The position numbers were made by a program, and so were the translations under genes. Below, piece after piece: positions 25,441 through 33,225 of a stretch of 64,000 nt of DNA. The notes under the pieces were generated by a model. That model was not told where the DNA came from and searched no databases. It saw only the letters and a list, made by a program, of their open reading frames with translations. This DNA is from JALYTY01 sp964546935. GTDB lineage: Bacteria > Vulcanimicrobiota > Vulcanimicrobiia > Vulcanimicrobiales > Vulcanimicrobiaceae. Positions within the stretch are counted from its first letter, which is position 1. Each line of letters starts with the position of its first letter. The stretch is taken from assembly GCA_964546935.1 (NCBI GenBank), contig CAZJLJ010000010.1, forward strand, positions 1-64,000, given 5' to 3'.

Positions 25441-26579
25441 GCGAGAACCGCCATGTCATCCTGAGCGTGTTGAACGGGCGGAGTCCAGTCGTGCGGAAAC
25501 TCTTCGTACGTCGAGTTCCGGCGCACCGGAATGTAGCCGGCGTCTTCAATGAGCCGGCGGAATTCACGATCGTCCACGTATTGACCCGACTGCGTTCCGG
25601 CGGAGTGGTAGATCATCTCCTCGTCGGTCGATCCATGCGTGCCGTCCATGTCGTCGGCGCCGAATTGCAACGCCACCTGGCAAATCTTCAAGCTTTGAAT
25701 CATCCAGTACGCCTTGATGTGATCGAAGTTGTTCAACATCAGACGCGCTACCGCGAAAGTTCGCAGGTCATCTAAACCGGTCGTCCAGCCGCAGCTCGAA
25801 AGCTCGTTGCCATCGGGATGATATGCAAGTGGAATGAAGGCATTGAAGCCCGGTGAACGCTCTTGCGATTCACGCAGACGAATAAAATGGTCGACACGGT
25901 CTTCGAGCGATTCGATGTGGCCGTAGAGCATCGTCGCGTTGCTGGCAACACCTTGGCGATGCAACTCCTCGTGGATGAGCAGCCAATTCTCGCTGTTGAC
26001 TTTGTTCGCGCAAATCTTCGCCCGCGTTTCTTCCGCAAAGATTTCCGCAGCGCCGCCGTTGACGTTATCGAGACCCGCCTCTTTGAGCGCCTTCACGATC
26101 TCCGGGAAATTCATCCGATGCCGCTTCGCCATGTACTCGATCTCGGCGGCTGTGAAGAGCGAAAGCTGCACGTGCGGCAGCGCTTCCTTGAAGCGGCGCA
26201 TCAGGGGAAGCCAGTAGTCGAGTGAGAGCTGGCGCGGATCGTGGCCGCCCACGATATGGATCTGATTGAAGTTGTTCCCCGTCTCAATCGCCTTCGCGAA
26301 GACCTGATCGGCCGTCATGCGAAAGATGCGTTCGGGCTCTTTGAATTCGTCGGCCGCGAACGAACAGAACTTGCAGTTGGCGTAACAGACGTTCGTCGAG
26401 TTGATGTAGCGATTCAGAACGTAGAAGACTTTCTTGCCGCTCTTCCGTTCTTTTTGCCCCCTCGCGATGCGCCCAAGATTGTGGATATCCGGAGTGCGAT
26501 AAAGCGACAATCCGTCTTCCATGGAGAGCGGAATGCCCGCCACAACTTTGCGTTCGATCTCTACGAGCGCCGGGTCCAT
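25437..26579 (-). CDS. mqnE: Aminodeoxyfutalosine synthase MqnE
   Basis: A radical-SAM enzyme that joins 3-enolpyruvoyl-benzoate and SAM to form aminodeoxyfutalosine. From ATG 26579 there are 380 residues: CYANCKFCSFAADE as the cluster motif, HIVGGHDPRQLSLDYWLPLM, NVNGGAAEIFAEETRAKIC, SNATMLYGHIES and LQFGADDMDGTHGSTDEEMI. A longer start at 26669 would add a non-conserved basic extension. The last residues (VQHAQDDMAVLA) are encoded by a diverged REP-like repeat (25454-25480). It is the first gene of mqnE-mqnA-mqnC. mqnB and mqnD are not in the window. Confidence 0.95.
   Translation of the reverse strand: MDPALVEIERKVVAGIPLSMEDGLSLYRTPDIHNLGRIARGQKERKSGKKVFYVLNRYINSTNVCYANCKFCSFAADEFKEPERIFRMTADQVFAKAIETGNNFNQIHIVGGHDPRQLSLDYWLPLMRRFKEALPHVQLSLFTAAEIEYMAKRHRMNFPEIVKALKEAGLDNVNGGAAEIFAEETRAKICANKVNSENWLLIHEELHRQGVASNATMLYGHIESLEDRVDHFIRLRESQERSPGFNAFIPLAYHPDGNELSSCGWTTGLDDLRTFAVARLMLNNFDHIKAYWMIQSLKICQVALQFGADDMDGTHGSTDEEMIYHSAGTQSGQYVDDREFRRLIEDAGYIPVRRNSTYEEFPHDWTPPVQHAQDDMAVLA
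25454..25480. repeat. REP-like dispersed repeat, copy 2 (inside the mqnE 3' end)
   Basis: The sequence tgtcatcctgagcgtgttga followed by acgggcgg matches the reverse complement of the repeat at 626-652 in about 20 of 27 positions. It forms the last codons of mqnE. Confidence 0.45.
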
Positions 26580-26643
26580 CGTATACGCCACTTGTCTTGC
26601 CCTATTTAAGGATGGTGGTGGAGAGGCTAGCTTCTTCTCAACT

Positions 26644-27315
26644 CTACGCACGCCCCGCGAGGCGGCCAAGGACGTTTATCGGCGTAAGCGCGTCGGCCAG
26701 CGCAATGAGCGTGGCCCCGAAGAGGACTCCGCCCACGATATCGGTCAGGTAGTGGGCGCCTAGCGCCAGCCGCGACCAGATAATGCCCAGCGCGAAGAGC
26801 GTAAGAGCTGCGAACCACACATTCCTGTGCTTGACGTTGCTTTGCCGGAGAAAGAGCGCCCAGAGGAAGTAAAATGCCGTCGCGATCGACGCATGCGAAC
26901 TGGGGTATCCGAACGCGGTCTCGTGTTTCACGACCCAATCTAATCTACGTGGGCGCGCAAAAACATGCTGAAAAAAATCGGCGCCCTGCCACGCCAACAG
27001 CAGGAGCACGATACTCACCGCTACACGCACGCGCCATTGCGGATACCGAATCGCCACTCCGATCAATACGATGCAAATCGGCAGCAGCGCATACGCGTAA
27101 CCAAACCACGTGAGCCACCACGCAATCAGCGTGCTGTGATTCACCCACGACGCTTCGATCGTTAGCAGCCACGCCGGATCGGGATTGTGTCCCACCGCTT
27201 TGCCTAGCGCAAAGAACAGCGCAAACAGCATTATCGCTGCTGCGATGCCTACTGCGCGACGCAGGTTAGAACAGCTCCTGTTGCGCTTCGTCGCTCTTTC
27301 CGAGGCGCGGGGCAA
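26644..27315 (-). CDS. PAP2-family membrane phosphatase
   Basis: The 223 residues have about six helices and the lipid phosphatase motifs: KHETAFGYPSSHASIATAF (motif 2, PSSH instead of the usual PSGH) and SRLALGAHYLTDIVGG (motif 3, catalytic His). Motif 1 is partial (ARPRRLDWV). The family dephosphorylates phosphatidic acid, undecaprenyl pyrophosphate or similar lipids; which one is not clear. The start at 27315 lies inside ftsK (50-bp overlap) and its first 20 basic residues are not convincing, so a later start near 27231 is possible. Confidence 0.82.
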   Translation of the reverse strand: MPRASERATKRNRSCSNLRRAVGIAAAIMLFALFFALGKAVGHNPDPAWLLTIEASWVNHSTLIAWWLTWFGYAYALLPICIVLIGVAIRYPQWRVRVAVSIVLLLLAWQGADFFQHVFARPRRLDWVVKHETAFGYPSSHASIATAFYFLWALFLRQSNVKHRNVWFAALTLFALGIIWSRLALGAHYLTDIVGGVLFGATLIALADALTPINVLGRLAGRA

Positions 27316-29575
27316 TCACTTCCAGTTCCGCAAAGCCGATTAAGACTTTGCGCGGCTTCGTTCCCTCGTGTGGACCGACGACTTTGAACTCTTCGAGCTG
27401 CTTCATCAAACGCACCGCACGCGGATGCCCGATTGAGAACTGCGATTGCAACTGCGCCGTGGATGCGAAGTTCGTTTCAATGATGAACTTCGCCGCGTCG
27501 TAACAAAGCGGGTCGGCATCTTTCTTGCCCTTCTCATCTTCATCCGACACGGGCATGACTTCAACGTCGAGCAAGTTCTCCGGACGAGACTGTTTCGCCC
27601 AGAAGTCGACGAGACGGTTGACCTCGTTTCCGGTAATGAGCGCGCCTTGCGAACGAATCGGTTTCGGCGCATCGATCGGTAGATACAGCATGTCGCCACG
27701 ACCCAGCAACCGTTCCGCGCCCGCCATGTCGAGAATCGTACGTGAGTCGACTTGCGAGCTCACCGCGAACGCAATGCGCGACGGAATGTTTGCTTTGATC
27801 AACCCGGTGATGACGTCGACCGACGGACGCTGCGTTGCCACGATCAAATGAATGCCCGTAGCGCGAGCCAGTTGCGCGAGACGCATGATCGTCGTTTCGA
27901 CCTTCGCCGGAGCCACGAGCATAAGGTCGGCGAGCTCGTCGATGATGATGACCACGTATGGAAGTTTTTCATCCGGAAACTTCGCGTTGTACTCTTCGAT
28001 CTTGCGAACGCCGGCTTTGGCAAAGCGCTCGTACCGCGAGTCCATTTCTTTCGTCATCTCGAAGAGCGCACCGGCTGCCATGCGCGCGTCGGTGATCACC
28101 TCTTTGATGAGATGCGGAATGCCGTTGTAGACGGTAAGTTCAACGCGCTTCGGATCGATCATGAGCATTTGCACTTGATCCGGCGTTGCCGACACAAGCA
28201 GCGACGCAATGATGGTGTTCAAGCACACCGATTTACCCGAACCGGTCGCGCCTGCGACGAGTAAGTGCGGCATCTTCCCAAGATCGCCGAAGACCGGGCG
28301 TCCCGTGATATCTTTGCCGAGCGCCATCCAAAGCGGAGGCACCACGCCGCGGTTCGGCAGCGCTTCGAGAATTTCGCGAATCGCAACGACGGAAACCGTT
28401 TGATTCGGCACCTCGATACCGACGGCAGATTTACCCGGAATCGGGGCCTCGATACGGATGCTGGTCGCAGCGAGCGCCAATGCAAGATCGTCCGCAAGCG
28501 AGGCGATCTTCGAAATCTTGACGCCGCGCTCGGGCTTGAGTTCGTAGCGCGTAATCGACGGTCCACGTTCGATGTGCGTCACTTTTGCGCCGACGCCGAA
28601 GCTCGCGAGTGTATCTTCTAAGATGTGCGCGCGATTCGAAGAATCGACGGCCTGCGCTTGCGGCGCATCGAAGAGCGCCAGATCGGGCAGTTTGTACGTC
28701 CGCGCAACGGCAACGAAATCGGCCGATTCGTATTCGCCGCTAACGGCGTCGCTCGAAACATCTTCGTCGAGACCGGCTTCCTCGAACATCTCCTCGAGCT
28801 CTTGGGGTTCGTTCTCTACCGTCATAATCGTCGGGACTGACGGAGCAAAGACGCTTGAAACGGCAAGCGGCGCCGAACGTTTCTCGGGCTCTTCGGATTC
28901 CGGTTCCTCGATCGCGACGTCGTCTTCGGGGTCTTCCTCAACGTCATAAACCGCCGCGGCCTTGACCTTTGCTTTGGAGCGCGAGCCGTTAGCGGACGGG
29001 CTTGGTTCAGGCAACGCGAAGGCCTCGCGCCACGAGGTGGGGCCTTCGGGCAATGACAACTTCATCTTCGGCATCTCGGGCGGGCGCAAGCGGCCGATGG
29101 CAAGGATGAAAAGACCGATGAGCTTCTTTAGACTCAGCTGCGTCAGCGAAAGCGTAAGCACGAGGAAGGCCAAGTCGAGAACGACCCACGATCCCACCGG
29201 GCCGATCAGCGAACTCAGCGCACCCCACGTGGAAGCGCCGGCGACCCCGCCGCCTGCAGCACCGCGCCAGCCGAACGCGGCGGCATCGATTATAAGGAAG
29301 TACGCGAGCGACGCGCTCCACAGGCCTGCGATCATTCTCGGAACGTTGATTTCGAGAAAGACGATTCCACCGAAGAGTGCGACGAGCACAGGGAATAGCG
29401 CAGCAGCTCCTCCAAACAAGAAGCGCAACGCCCCAGCCGTAGCGAGGCCGACGTTGCCCGCGTGCTGCGGAACTGCTAAGGCGATCCCAAAGAGAACCGC
29501 TAATCCAATTGCGGCAATCCCGACAATCTCGAGATTGAGTTTCTTCGCACTCGCCTTCCGGCGTACGCGTGCCAT
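27266..29575 (-). CDS. ftsK: DNA translocase FtsK/SpoIIIE
   Basis: Pumps chromosome DNA at the division septum. The 769 residues contain about four N-terminal helices (residues 15-165), an acidic linker rich in Glu (EDDVAIEEPESEEPEKRS), then the motor with VAGATGSGKSVCLNTIIASL (Walker A), MLMIDPKRVELTVYNGIPHL and VVIIDELADLMLVAP (Walker B). The C-terminal gamma winged helix, which reads KOPS sites, is STAQLQSQFSIGHPRAVRLMKQLEE. It is close to the short SpoIIIE-like form in size. Divergent from the dehydrogenase gene at 29612. Confidence 0.97.
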   Translation of the reverse strand: MARVRRKASAKKLNLEIVGIAAIGLAVLFGIALAVPQHAGNVGLATAGALRFLFGGAAALFPVLVALFGGIVFLEINVPRMIAGLWSASLAYFLIIDAAAFGWRGAAGGGVAGASTWGALSSLIGPVGSWVVLDLAFLVLTLSLTQLSLKKLIGLFILAIGRLRPPEMPKMKLSLPEGPTSWREAFALPEPSPSANGSRSKAKVKAAAVYDVEEDPEDDVAIEEPESEEPEKRSAPLAVSSVFAPSVPTIMTVENEPQELEEMFEEAGLDEDVSSDAVSGEYESADFVAVARTYKLPDLALFDAPQAQAVDSSNRAHILEDTLASFGVGAKVTHIERGPSITRYELKPERGVKISKIASLADDLALALAATSIRIEAPIPGKSAVGIEVPNQTVSVVAIREILEALPNRGVVPPLWMALGKDITGRPVFGDLGKMPHLLVAGATGSGKSVCLNTIIASLLVSATPDQVQMLMIDPKRVELTVYNGIPHLIKEVITDARMAAGALFEMTKEMDSRYERFAKAGVRKIEEYNAKFPDEKLPYVVIIIDELADLMLVAPAKVETTIMRLAQLARATGIHLIVATQRPSVDVITGLIKANIPSRIAFAVSSQVDSRTILDMAGAERLLGRGDMLYLPIDAPKPIRSQGALITGNEVNRLVDFWAKQSRPENLLDVEVMPVSDEDEKGKKDADPLCYDAAKFIIETNFASTAQLQSQFSIGHPRAVRLMKQLEEFKVVGPHEGTKPRKVLIGFAELEVIAPRLGKSDEAQQELF

Positions 29576-29611
29576 CGATTCTATCGTTTCGTCGTCATAT
29601 TAGGAGATCAT

Positions 29612-30688
29612 TTGACCACGCCGACCATCGTCGTCCTTGAAGGCGACCAGACCGGACAAGAGTTACTCGTCGAAGCCCTTCGCGTGCTCGATAAGTCCGT
29701 TATCGACATCGAGCTCGCATTTGAACACTTCGATCTCTCACTCGAAAACCGGCGCATCACGAACAATCAAGTGGTGCACGACGCTGCGGCAGCGATGCGG
29801 GTTCATCGCCTCGGATTGAAAGCGGCGACGATTACGCCCGAACAAAAAGGTGACGTCGGTTCGCCGAACGCGATTCTGCGCAAAGAGATCGATGGTAAGG
29901 TGATCGTCCGCACCGGTCGCAAATTGCCGCGCGTGCGCCCAGTCGCTGGTATTAATGCCCCGATCTCCGTGGTGCGCATGGCCGTCGGCGACGCCTACGG
30001 TGCGAAGGAATGGCGCGACGGCGACGGTATCGATGAAGTGGCGTATCGCACGGAATCGATCTCGCGCAGTGTGTGCCGCTATGTTTCCGAGTACGCATTC
30101 GTCCACGCCCAGAAAAACGGCGCCAAAGTTTTCGGCGGACCGAAATACACAGTGAGCCCCATATACGAAGGCATGTTAAAGGAAGAGATGGATGCGGCCG
30201 CGGGCCGGCACCCCGACGTGCCCTACGAACCGCAACTCATCGACGCAACGTACGCGCTGCTGCTTTCGAATGCCGGCGATCTTCCACTCGTGATTCCGTC
30301 ACTCAACCGCGACGGCGACTGCCTCTCGGATCTCGTGATGCAGCTCTTCGGATCGATCGCCGGCGCTGAGTCCATTCTGCTCGCGTTCGATGACCAGTTG
30401 AAACCGTCGGTGGTTATGGCCGAAGCGCCGCATGGCACGGCGCCACGGCTCTTTGGAAAGAACGTCGCGAACCCGCTCGCGATGATTCTCTCCGCCGGCG
30501 CACTTTTGTCGTACGTCGAGGACCGCCGCGCCGCGAACGCATCGCGCGCGATCTACGAGTCGGCGCTTGAAGCGGTTCACGAAGGCATCGCGACGGCAGA
30601 TTTGGGCGGCAGCGCCGGCACGACGGAATTCACGGATTCCGTGATCGAAGGCGTGAAGCGTAAGCTCGATGTCTGGTCGACGCTCTAA
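29612..30688 (+). CDS. Isocitrate/isopropylmalate dehydrogenase family protein
   Basis: The 358 residues belong to the beta-decarboxylating dehydrogenase family: IVVLEGDQTGQELLVEALRV at the N-terminus, AAMRVHRLGLKAATITPEQ, and in the C-terminal half LPLVIPSLNRDGDCLSDLVM and VMAEAPHGTAPRLFGKNVANP, which bind metal and NAD(P). SPNAILRKEIDGKVIVR is the region that decides the substrate; its form is closer to isocitrate than to isopropylmalate enzymes, but I cannot assign it firmly. Start is TTG 29612 with aggag 5 bases upstream. Isolated from other TCA or leucine genes. Confidence 0.85.
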   Translation: MTTPTIVVLEGDQTGQELLVEALRVLDKSVIDIELAFEHFDLSLENRRITNNQVVHDAAAAMRVHRLGLKAATITPEQKGDVGSPNAILRKEIDGKVIVRTGRKLPRVRPVAGINAPISVVRMAVGDAYGAKEWRDGDGIDEVAYRTESISRSVCRYVSEYAFVHAQKNGAKVFGGPKYTVSPIYEGMLKEEMDAAAGRHPDVPYEPQLIDATYALLLSNAGDLPLVIPSLNRDGDCLSDLVMQLFGSIAGAESILLAFDDQLKPSVVMAEAPHGTAPRLFGKNVANPLAMILSAGALLSYVEDRRAANASRAIYESALEAVHEGIATADLGGSAGTTEFTDSVIEGVKRKLDVWSTL

Positions 30689-30786
30689 CGTCTTGTAAAG
30701 CTTCGTTTAAAACGGGACCATTTGACTAGCTCAATTGGGTCGCTAGGTTAAGGAGCGGGTGAGGGTGGGCCGAATTCTCTTGTAGG

Positions 30787-31647
30787 ATGGTCTGGCTCTC
30801 ACCCCGCTCCGTTCAGTTCGGTGAACGCGGCAACACACGGAAGGCGTATCGCCAATCAATCGAACTGCCCATCGCTATAAGCGTGGGTGGTTTGCCCGCG
30901 CCCGTCTATGGGACGCTCGTGAACATCTCGGAGAGCGGTTGCCGTTTGCGCTCGTTGATCCTCATCGAGCGCGACCGCGACGTGGAATTCGAATTGAAAC
31001 GTCCAAACGGCGAGGCGCTAAGCCTCCGCGGCCGCATCATCTCTCGCGCAACGCCGCCTACGGGCGGCGGCTTCGAGTATGGCGTGAATTTTGCGCCCAT
31101 GTCGCCGGATGAGCGCGGTCGGCTTGCCATTGAGATCCACGAAATGCAACGCCGCGAAGGCGCCGAACGCGCGCAAAAGCGCGACTCCGACGCACCTCGT
31201 CCGGCGGCTGCATCGAAACAACGGCGCAACAGCGTTCGCACCCTAGTTTCGTTTCCGATTCGCTATCGTGCGCCGCATAAGGTCGCTTCAAACGCTTCCG
31301 CCACGGACGTTAGCATGGGCGGTTTGCGCTTGATGACGCTGGAAACCATTCCGCTCGGCACGGTGCTCGAGCTGCGTTTTACGCTTCCGCCAGATTATCT
31401 CTACGTTTATCCGCCCGCGGCCGAACGTACCGAGATATCGCCATTCGGGCCAAGGACGGTCCGCGTGCCCGATAACCGTCGCCCATTCAACGAGATGTCG
31501 TTGCATGGCCGTGTCGTTTCTCGCTTCCAAGTTTCGCGTGGACGCGAAGTTTACGGCGTACAGTTCACCGATATCGACGGTTACCACCGCGAAGAGATCG
31601 CACGCTTCACCCATGCAGTTCAACTAGCTAAGCTGCGCTCAGAATAA
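30787..31647 (+). CDS. Two-domain PilZ-like protein 1
   Basis: The 286 residues contain two PilZ-type barrels. The first has RKAYRQSIELPIAI and VNISESGCRLRSL (R-x3-R and N-x-S-x2-G). The second has RRNSVRTLVSFPIRYR and ATDVSMGGLRLMTL (R-x4-R and D-x-S-x2-G). These motifs bind cyclic di-GMP in characterised PilZ proteins. Both barrels appear complete here. The closely similar gene at 31668 and a tail relic at 32871 show a small tandem family. No membrane segment. Possible effector of surface motility or Tad pilus output, by location only. Confidence 0.82.
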   Translation: MVWLSPRSVQFGERGNTRKAYRQSIELPIAISVGGLPAPVYGTLVNISESGCRLRSLILIERDRDVEFELKRPNGEALSLRGRIISRATPPTGGGFEYGVNFAPMSPDERGRLAIEIHEMQRREGAERAQKRDSDAPRPAAASKQRRNSVRTLVSFPIRYRAPHKVASNASATDVSMGGLRLMTLETIPLGTVLELRFTLPPDYLYVYPPAAERTEISPFGPRTVRVPDNRRPFNEMSLHGRVVSRFQVSRGREVYGVQFTDIDGYHREEIARFTHAVQLAKLRSE

Positions 31648-31667
31648 GGATGTAAGGGAGTACCGCC

Positions 31668-32537
31668 ATGAGTTGGATTCCGAAGAAGAACGGACAAACC
31701 GCGACCGCAGTCGCGCCACCATCGGCTCCATCTGCGCGTTCGCACGCGCATTCGATGGAGATGCCGGTGGTGATGAGCGTGCGGCGTCTGCCCGCGCCGG
31801 TCTACGCGACACTCATGGAAATCACCGCGGCCGTGGCCAAAATCCGATCGCTCGTTCTCATGGAACGCGGAACGGAACTCGAATTCGATCTCGGTACGTC
31901 GAGCGGCACGACGGTAACGGTGCGCGGACGTGTCGATCAACGCCGCAATGCGCCGACCGGTGCACGTTTTGAATACCACGTGCGTTTGGATCTGATGAGC
32001 GAAGCTCAAACCGATGCGCTGGCACGGCAGATTCGGGAACTCGAAATTCGCGCCGGCGCGGCTCGCTCGATGCAAACCGCAATCGATGCACTGCCGACGA
32101 CCGATAGCAACCGCCGTGGCAGCTTCCGCGCGCTGACGACGTTCGACATTCAATTCCGTCGCGATGCGTACGTCACTTTCAGCGAAGGCAAAGTGGCCGA
32201 TCTGTCGGCAACCGGCATTCGCATGACTTGCGTCGACTCGCTTCCAATCGGAACGTTGCTCGAAATTCGATTCACGTTGCCTTCCAGCGTTCTCGATGTC
32301 TACCCCGAAGAGACGCTCGCAATCGATACCACCGGCGGTGTTCCTCGCCGCGTCGGACGCCCAGATATGCGCCGGCCTTTCGAAGAGATGATTCTCCGCG
32401 CGCGAGTCGTTACGCGGTTCCAACCAGTGCGCGATCGCGAAGTCTACGGCATCGCATTCCTAGAAATCGACGGCTACCAACGCGAAGAAATCGCCCGCTT
32501 CACTCACGCTCTTCAACTCTCAAAGATTCGCGGCTAG
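31668..32537 (+). CDS. Two-domain PilZ-like protein 2
   Basis: The 289 residues are a paralog of the preceding gene along the whole length. The second barrel keeps NRRGSFRALTTFDIQFR and VADLSATGIRM. The first has lost both binding motifs: the R-x3-R region reads ARSHAHSMEMPVVM, and the N-x-S-x2-G region reads MEITAAVAKIRSL. So only the C-terminal barrel is likely to bind the dinucleotide. The start follows aagggag; the gap to gene 1 is 20 bases. The C-terminus REEIARFTHALQLSKIRG matches the tail relic at 32871. A terminator follows. Confidence 0.82.
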   Translation: MSWIPKKNGQTATAVAPPSAPSARSHAHSMEMPVVMSVRRLPAPVYATLMEITAAVAKIRSLVLMERGTELEFDLGTSSGTTVTVRGRVDQRRNAPTGARFEYHVRLDLMSEAQTDALARQIRELEIRAGAARSMQTAIDALPTTDSNRRGSFRALTTFDIQFRRDAYVTFSEGKVADLSATGIRMTCVDSLPIGTLLEIRFTLPSSVLDVYPEETLAIDTTGGVPRRVGRPDMRRPFEEMILRARVVTRFQPVRDREVYGIAFLEIDGYQREEIARFTHALQLSKIRG

Positions 32538-32560
32538 CCGCTCCAACAAGCCGTAAATTT

Positions 32561-32589
32561 AAAAGGTCGGCAATTCGCCGGCCTTTTTT
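32561..32589 (+). terminator. Rho-independent terminator of the PilZ pair
   Basis: A stem ggtcggc / gccggcc with loop aattc is preceded by aaaa and followed by six T (32584-32589). It lies 24 bases after the stop of PilZ gene 2. Confidence 0.9.
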
Positions 32590-32607
32590 CGATGCAACGC
32601 TGAGTCG

Positions 32608-32868
32608 CTATGGGACCACGGTAATCTGAATTGGCTGCGTCCGAAAGTGAGCTTGTATCTTGCCTTCTGGAAAATATCGCTTAAATTCAGCAATCACGAC
32701 ATAGACGCCGGGGGCCTCTATGTGAACCCAATCGTCCACATTAGCGCGAAGCTCCGATTCAAGCCCAGCGGGGAAGCGATTGTGGGGTAGGGCGTATCCG
32801 CCAAGCGAACCAGGGCGCGGCTGCGTGTCAATGGAAGCTGTCGGCATCGCATACTGAGATAAAAGCCC
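32608..32868 (-). pseudogene. C-terminal fragment of an unknown protein
   Basis: The minus strand encodes about 85 residues with protein-like character ending VDDWVHIEAPGVYVVIAEF, then KRYFPEGKIQAHFRTQPIQI and TVVP. The beta-rich ending looks like the tail of a longer secreted or surface protein. Going upstream, the reading frame runs into antisense of the PilZ tail relic at 32871, so the 5' part is lost. An ATG at 32892 exists but lies in that unrelated sequence. Likely a truncated pseudogene. Confidence 0.45.
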
Positions 32869-32870
32869 CT

Positions 32871-32915
32871 GCGCTTCACTCACGCGGTGCAACTGTCGAA
32901 GGTTCGCGACGAATT
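32871..32915 (+). pseudogene. Relic of the 3' end of a third PilZ gene
   Basis: The plus strand encodes RFTHAVQLSKVRDEF, matching the C-termini of the two PilZ genes (RFTHAVQLAKLRSE and RFTHALQLSKIRG). The following 45 bases include a second hairpin and T-tract similar to the terminator of PilZ gene 2. The body of the gene is missing; sequence to the left belongs to another gene fragment. Confidence 0.65.
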
Positions 32916-32931
32916 CACACCGGACGGGCTA

Positions 32932-33222
32932 CTACAGGCGGGCTTCACCGCCGGCCTTTTTATTTTTCGACGCTTTCGATAAGCGATCCACGATCCTATT
33001 TGCAAGTTTCTGAAAGAACGAAATGTGAACCCGCATTGACCATAATACAAAGGCCAAGAATGCCAAGTTTATTAGCAGCACCAGAGAGAGAACTAGGATG
33101 CTGTTGGAGCGGTTGATTACATAAAAAGCATAACGCTGAAACGGCAAAATCAGTAGAAACACTACCAAATCGCTAAGCACAACAAAAACAAAACGCCGCC
33201 GCATCAGCGCAGTCTGTTCCAA
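32932..33222 (-). CDS. Small membrane protein, paralog of the one at 35545
   Basis: The 96 residues have two hydrophobic helices (FVFVVLSDLVVFLLILPF and ILVLSLVLLINLAFLAFVLW) joined by QRYAFYVINRSN, then an amphipathic basic tail. The pattern SDL-V-I-PFQRY...LLAFVL-SM is shared with the 82-residue protein at 35545-35793. The two copies flank the spermidine-synthase-like gene. The start lies 3 bases after that gene's stop. The last nine residues are encoded by the PilZ relic's terminator, so the native end may have been replaced. Function unknown. Confidence 0.65.
   Translation of the reverse strand: MEQTALMRRRFVFVVLSDLVVFLLILPFQRYAFYVINRSNSILVLSLVLLINLAFLAFVLWSMRVHISFFQKLANRIVDRLSKASKNKKAGGEARL
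32937..32961 (+). terminator. Terminator of the PilZ relic, overlapping the end of an opposing gene
   Basis: The stem ggcgg / ccgcc with loop gcttca is followed by ggcc and five T. On the minus strand the same bases encode the last residues (KKAGGEARL) of the small membrane protein ending at 32932. Confidence 0.55.
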
Positions 33223-33225
33223 TCT

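Noticed and set aside
30725..30765. A D-arm-like string (actagctcaattggg) upstream of the first PilZ gene
   Set aside because: There is no T-arm, acceptor stem or anticodon arm at the right distance, so it is a chance match.
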